A DNA stretch of 8,501 nt from Planctomycetaceae bacterium. Lineage in GTDB: Bacteria > Planctomycetota > Planctomycetia > Pirellulales > Thermoguttaceae. The notes below the pieces were generated by a model. That model saw only the letters and a list, made by a program, of their open reading frames with translations, ran no database searches and was not told the origin of the DNA. Shown here one piece after another: positions 5,851 through 8,501 of the stretch; positions within the stretch are counted from its first letter, which is position 1, and each line of letters begins with the position of its first letter. The DNA lies in NCBI GenBank assembly GCA_009776995.1, contig WRMR01000201.1, positions 1-8,501 on the forward strand, read 5' to 3'. A program made the translations under genes and the position numbers.

Positions 5851-6213
5851 TCACAGAAAATCATCATGCCGCATGATGCCGGATTCGTCTTCAACTTCGG
5901 CGTGTGTTTGCCAGCGCCAGCGACGGGTACCACGTTTTTTTTCCTTGCGGATTTCCGTTCGCTGTTTGATTCGTAGTCCAAAAAAGGCTTTAACCCGATC
6001 CAGGAAAGTCGGTTCGAGGATATACTCCACTTCGACGAGTTCATGCGGCTGTTCCGGGTCGAGATAAAGCTTTCGCATCGACGTTTTCGGGCCAAAATCA
6101 CCGCCGCAAACACTGCAAGGTGCCGTGTTTTTCGGAGGGCGAACCGCATGGCCGCAACTGCGACACATGTAGCGGTATTCCCAGGGACCGTAACCGTAAT
6201 GCTTTTCTTTCAT
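5851..6213 (-). CDS. small zinc-ribbon protein of unknown function
   Basis: The 120-residue product begins at ATG 6213, with GGAAG six bases upstream. Two CxxC pairs, C17/C20 in MCRSCGH and C33/C36 in CSVCGGDFG, form a classic zinc-ribbon (rubredoxin-knuckle type) near the N-terminus. The middle (about 55-85) includes HELVEVEYILEP and LDRVKAFFGLRIKQRTE. It is followed by a very basic stretch rich in Lys and Arg (86-103, IRKEKKRGTRRWRW) and a short acidic C-terminus. The ribbon could bind nucleic acid, protein or only structural zinc; nothing decides this. It starts 18 bases after the stop of the 534-residue membrane protein on the same strand and is almost certainly co-transcribed with it. 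No named family is recognised; the ORF itself is well supported by the cysteine pattern, RBS and spacing. Confidence 0.8.
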   Translation of the reverse strand: MKEKHYGYGPWEYRYMCRSCGHAVRPPKNTAPCSVCGGDFGPKTSMRKLYLDPEQPHELVEVEYILEPTFLDRVKAFFGLRIKQRTEIRKEKKRGTRRWRWQTHAEVEDESGIMRHDDFL

Positions 6214-6231
6214 GTCAGGCTTCCGGCGTCA

Positions 6232-7836
6232 TTAGTAATCAATAACACTGGCTGTTGCCACCCGGTCTTCCAGATTCGGACGGAACAGCGTTGCAATCAA
6301 AAGCGGCAAATACCATGCCATGTAAAGTCCGCCCTGATGCGCTTGCCAAAACTGAATCCCGATCAAAATGATCGTCGAGCAGCACATCAGCGTGGCCAAG
6401 TGTTTTCGCGAAGGCCAAAAAAGCACACCGACGCAATAAATGATAAAAATCACCATGATCGGAATGCGGTAAACCGGGGGAAAGTCCTCCCAAATTCCGT
6501 CCGGTGTATGCAAAACCAGATTGTTCGCCCCGATCATATTGAGCCATTGCTCGCCGTAATTCCCAAATTCGTGAGGTGAACACAGTAGCAACAGGTAAAA
6601 TACAAGTATAATTCCCACCGTGCCGATCAGGAAACGAAAAAATCCGCGTTTCCAATAATAACTGCACAAGAGAGGCATAAGAAAGATCGGGTGAAACATC
6701 AGTGATGCCGCCCCGCCGATGCAAATCCCGGAAAAAAACGGCCGTCTGTACAAAGCAACAGCCCATAAAATTAACGCACCGGGAATCACGTGGTCCAGCC
6801 GCCCGGTCATCTGGTTGACGTAGGGCAAAAGCAGGTACAGCATGGCCGCCGAGACACCCGAGACCAGATTGTTGAAGTGGCAGTGTCCGATATGAATCAG
6901 TCCGAAAATAATCGTAATATGCCCCAGCATGACGAGTAAAATGACAAACATTTCAAACCAAACGGAATATTTTGATGCAGAGTCCGTTGCTTTCTGAAGT
7001 ACTCTTGGCGCGTCGTGGGGAAAAGATTCGGAAACATCAAAACCCTGCCCGCCAAACGATTGTTCCAATTCGATTCCGGCGAGGTCCGTTGTTTCTTGGT
7101 GTTGCAGATAGGCCACCGAAATGACAGGGGAATAGTTTTCGGGTTCGTCATGCGCGAGAACGATTTCGCTGGCAGAACTGGCAGAAGTTGCCGGCCCTAT
7201 CCAGGTTTCAAGGACATCACGAACAAACGCGTCCGCATCCCGGGTTTCGTTGTGGAAAACCGTCTTTGGATTCCGATGTTTGCTGACTGCGGCGGCTTTT
7301 TCTTTGAGATAGATCGGTAGAAAAGCGCGATCCGGTGCCATGACCTGATTTGTCATGTCCGTCAGCGCAAGGAATGGTCGAAAGCCTGCGACCCGTGACT
7401 GGAGCGGCTTCTGGGAATGCTCCCAATCGTTCAGTGTCATGATCTGTTCAAGCCGCAACGTCTGCACCGAATCAATCGTCGCGCCACGATTGATCGCGAT
7501 ATTGGCAACCATGAATGCGACGAGCAAAATCACCGCAAGTGTCATGCCTCCGGGATTGAGATTGGGTTCCAGCAATGGTCGGCGAACCATCAAAAGATCC
7601 AAAAAAAGCCGGACAATAAACAAAAAACCACAGGCAAAGAGCCAGAGATACCCCCAGCGGGAAGCGTTCATGGCAAGGAAGAGCAACCCCGGCGTCAGGA
7701 GCAGCAATCCAAGCAAATCAAGGTTGCGGACGCTCCAAAAGCGGTTAAACTTGTAAAATACGGCAAATATGATCATCGACGACAGGTAAAACCATGTCGT
7801 TGGGAGCATTTCGTATTGAAACAGGGAGGAAGGCAT
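6232..7836 (-). CDS. polytopic membrane protein with large soluble loop, GT-C-like appearance, function unknown
   Basis: The 534-residue product has about 12 predicted membrane helices. Four lie near residues 13-30, 39-56, 61-82 and 97-115. A hydrophilic region follows at about 117-290. Eight or so lie between 291 and 518, including ILLVMLGHITIIFGLIHIG (299-317), IPGALILWAVALYRR (351-365) and FFSGICIGGAASLMFHPIF (367-385). The sequence after a helix, RRPFFSGICIGGAASLMFHP, recalls the RxPxxAGxxxGLAxxxKP pattern of GT87/DUF2029-type GT-C glycosyltransferases. However, the usual acidic motif in the first external loop is not evident, so the assignment is tentative. The start at ATG 7836 has only a weak AGG upstream; ATG 7809 is the alternative and has no better site. 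It is first in a two-gene operon with the zinc-ribbon gene. Confidence 0.8.
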   Translation of the reverse strand: MPSSLFQYEMLPTTWFYLSSMIIFAVFYKFNRFWSVRNLDLLGLLLLTPGLLFLAMNASRWGYLWLFACGFLFIVRLFLDLLMVRRPLLEPNLNPGGMTLAVILLVAFMVANIAINRGATIDSVQTLRLEQIMTLNDWEHSQKPLQSRVAGFRPFLALTDMTNQVMAPDRAFLPIYLKEKAAAVSKHRNPKTVFHNETRDADAFVRDVLETWIGPATSASSASEIVLAHDEPENYSPVISVAYLQHQETTDLAGIELEQSFGGQGFDVSESFPHDAPRVLQKATDSASKYSVWFEMFVILLVMLGHITIIFGLIHIGHCHFNNLVSGVSAAMLYLLLPYVNQMTGRLDHVIPGALILWAVALYRRPFFSGICIGGAASLMFHPIFLMPLLCSYYWKRGFFRFLIGTVGIILVFYLLLLCSPHEFGNYGEQWLNMIGANNLVLHTPDGIWEDFPPVYRIPIMVIFIIYCVGVLFWPSRKHLATLMCCSTIILIGIQFWQAHQGGLYMAWYLPLLIATLFRPNLEDRVATASVIDY

Positions 7837-8165
7837 TCCCGTAACCTGAATGATCTAAGGCCAAATGAAAAACACATCAGGATGACTATTTGGAACAAAA
7901 AACAGAAATTGTCCGTAGCAAACTGTCACCCATTGTATTTTAACAGAAAATTACTCATTTCGGTAGTCATTTGTCCCGAAACTTTTCCAAAAAAAACTGA
8001 TTTCAGAAAAATGTATCAAACTTAACAAGTATGTTTGGAATAACCGACAAGAATGGATCAAAATAACAGTTCGATTTATGTTAGGCGTGTGGCTCACTTC
8101 TTTCGTATTTGATCATGTTATTTGCGGTGCAATAATCAAACAGTCAACTGTAAACGATATTAAAA
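7837..8165. other. AT-rich divergent intergenic region
   Basis: These 329 bases separate the leftward membrane-protein gene from the rightward yggS-like gene. No ORF in it has protein-like character. It is A/T-rich with several homopolymer runs (for example A8 at 7990-7997) and must hold promoters for both genes. For the leftward gene I see a TAAAAT near 7942-7947 on the - strand but no good -35 partner. The rightward candidate is listed separately. No tRNA, riboswitch-like structure or long repeat is evident. Confidence 0.6.
8109..8136 (+). promoter_or_regulatory. candidate promoter of the yggS-like gene
   Basis: TTGATC (8109-8114) and AATAAT (8131-8136) are 16 bases apart, matching the sigma-70 consensus at four and five of six positions. 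Transcription would start near 8143, leaving a leader of about 23 bases without a Shine-Dalgarno site. Confidence 0.38.
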
Positions 8166-8501
8166 ATGGACTTATCCCAAATTGCAGAAAACGTTTTCAC
8201 TGTCACGGAACAGATTCGACAGGCAGCCCACCGTGCAGGGCGGTCACCAGACGCAGTGAAACTGGTTGCGGTCAGCAAATATGCGACAAAAAACGACGGC
8301 ATTATTGACGCTTTGATTGCCGCCGGGTGTTGTGATTTCGGTGAAAGCCGCCCACAAATGCTCATGGAAAAAGCCCTGCATTTTTCCGGGCAAAAAAAGA
8401 AACTCAACTGGCATCTGATCGGCACATTGCAAAAAAACAAAGTGCGGAAAGTTCTGCCATACCTTTCGCTGATCCACTCGCTTGATTCCGTGCCATTAAT
8501 C
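8166..8501 (+). CDS. YggS/PLPBP-family pyridoxal phosphate homeostasis protein (3' end outside window)
   Basis: From ATG 8166 the frame is open to the right edge, giving 112 residues, about half of the usual 220-240. KLVAVSKYAT (32-41) contains the PLP-binding lysine, K38. FGESRPQ corresponds to the family's GEN/SxxQE motif, and WHLIGTLQKNK and IHSLDS match conserved strands of the TIM-barrel fold (E. coli YggS has WHFIGPLQSNK and VHSID). These cytosolic proteins bind PLP without known catalysis and keep vitamin B6 and amino- and keto-acid pools balanced. An in-frame TAA at 8151-8153 rules out a much earlier start. No Shine-Dalgarno site precedes the ATG, so translation may depend on an A-rich leader. 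In many bacteria this gene sits with proC, sepF or pilT; the right-hand neighbours are not visible. Confidence 0.94.
   Translation, partial: MDLSQIAENVFTVTEQIRQAAHRAGRSPDAVKLVAVSKYATKNDGIIDALIAAGCCDFGESRPQMLMEKALHFSGQKKKLNWHLIGTLQKNKVRKVLPYLSLIHSLDSVPLI

Noticed and set aside
5688..6149. 153-codon - strand ORF overlapping the zinc-ribbon gene in another frame.
   Set aside because: The CxxC-containing frame with RBS and operon spacing is the credible one.
7417..8025. 202-codon + strand ORF over the membrane-protein 5' end and intergenic DNA.
   Set aside because: Lys/Gln-rich composition typical of the antisense of hydrophobic codons; no RBS and no family pattern.

Overview
The window most resembles a chromosomal segment of a planctomycete (Planctomycetota, perhaps Pirellulales). 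This rests on the style of the gene set (Nramp-like transporter, secreted SMP-30-like propeller, LpoB-like lipoprotein, ScpB with a long acidic N-terminus), weak or absent Shine-Dalgarno sites before several genes, and short dispersed intergenic repeats. The assignment is an inference from gene content, not a database match. No rRNA, tRNA, CRISPR array, transposase or phage gene is visible.

Left part (1-3555, + strand): the 3' part of an Nramp-superfamily metal transporter; a secreted, cysteine-rich SMP-30/gluconolactonase-like beta-propeller protein; and a classical rubrerythrin (diiron domain plus rubredoxin domain). Two tandem copies of a 29-bp repeat core begin at the stop codon of the propeller gene. 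A third full copy and a degenerate fourth form an inverted pair between rubrerythrin and the convergent scpB.

Middle part (3725-5572, - strand): scpB (chromosome segregation subunit) is preceded by a tiny ORF that ends 7 bases before it. Upstream of that lies a composite palindromic element of about 170 bp (4681-4850) with three nested or successive inverted repeats and a plausible promoter pointing towards scpB. Next is a lipoprotein gene resembling the LpoB family, whose signal peptide also carries an RRxFL motif.

Right part (5851-8501): a probable two-gene - strand operon encodes a 12-helix membrane protein with a large soluble loop, followed 18 bases later by a small zinc-ribbon protein. 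Function is unknown for both. A 329-base AT-rich divergent region separates this operon from the 5' part of a YggS/PLPBP-family PLP homeostasis gene, which runs off the right edge.

The genes look like ordinary housekeeping and accessory genes and do not form one obvious pathway. The most unusual material is non-coding: the 29-bp repeat family and the composite palindromic element upstream of scpB. The uncharacterised membrane/zinc-ribbon pair is the best candidate for an undescribed protein function.
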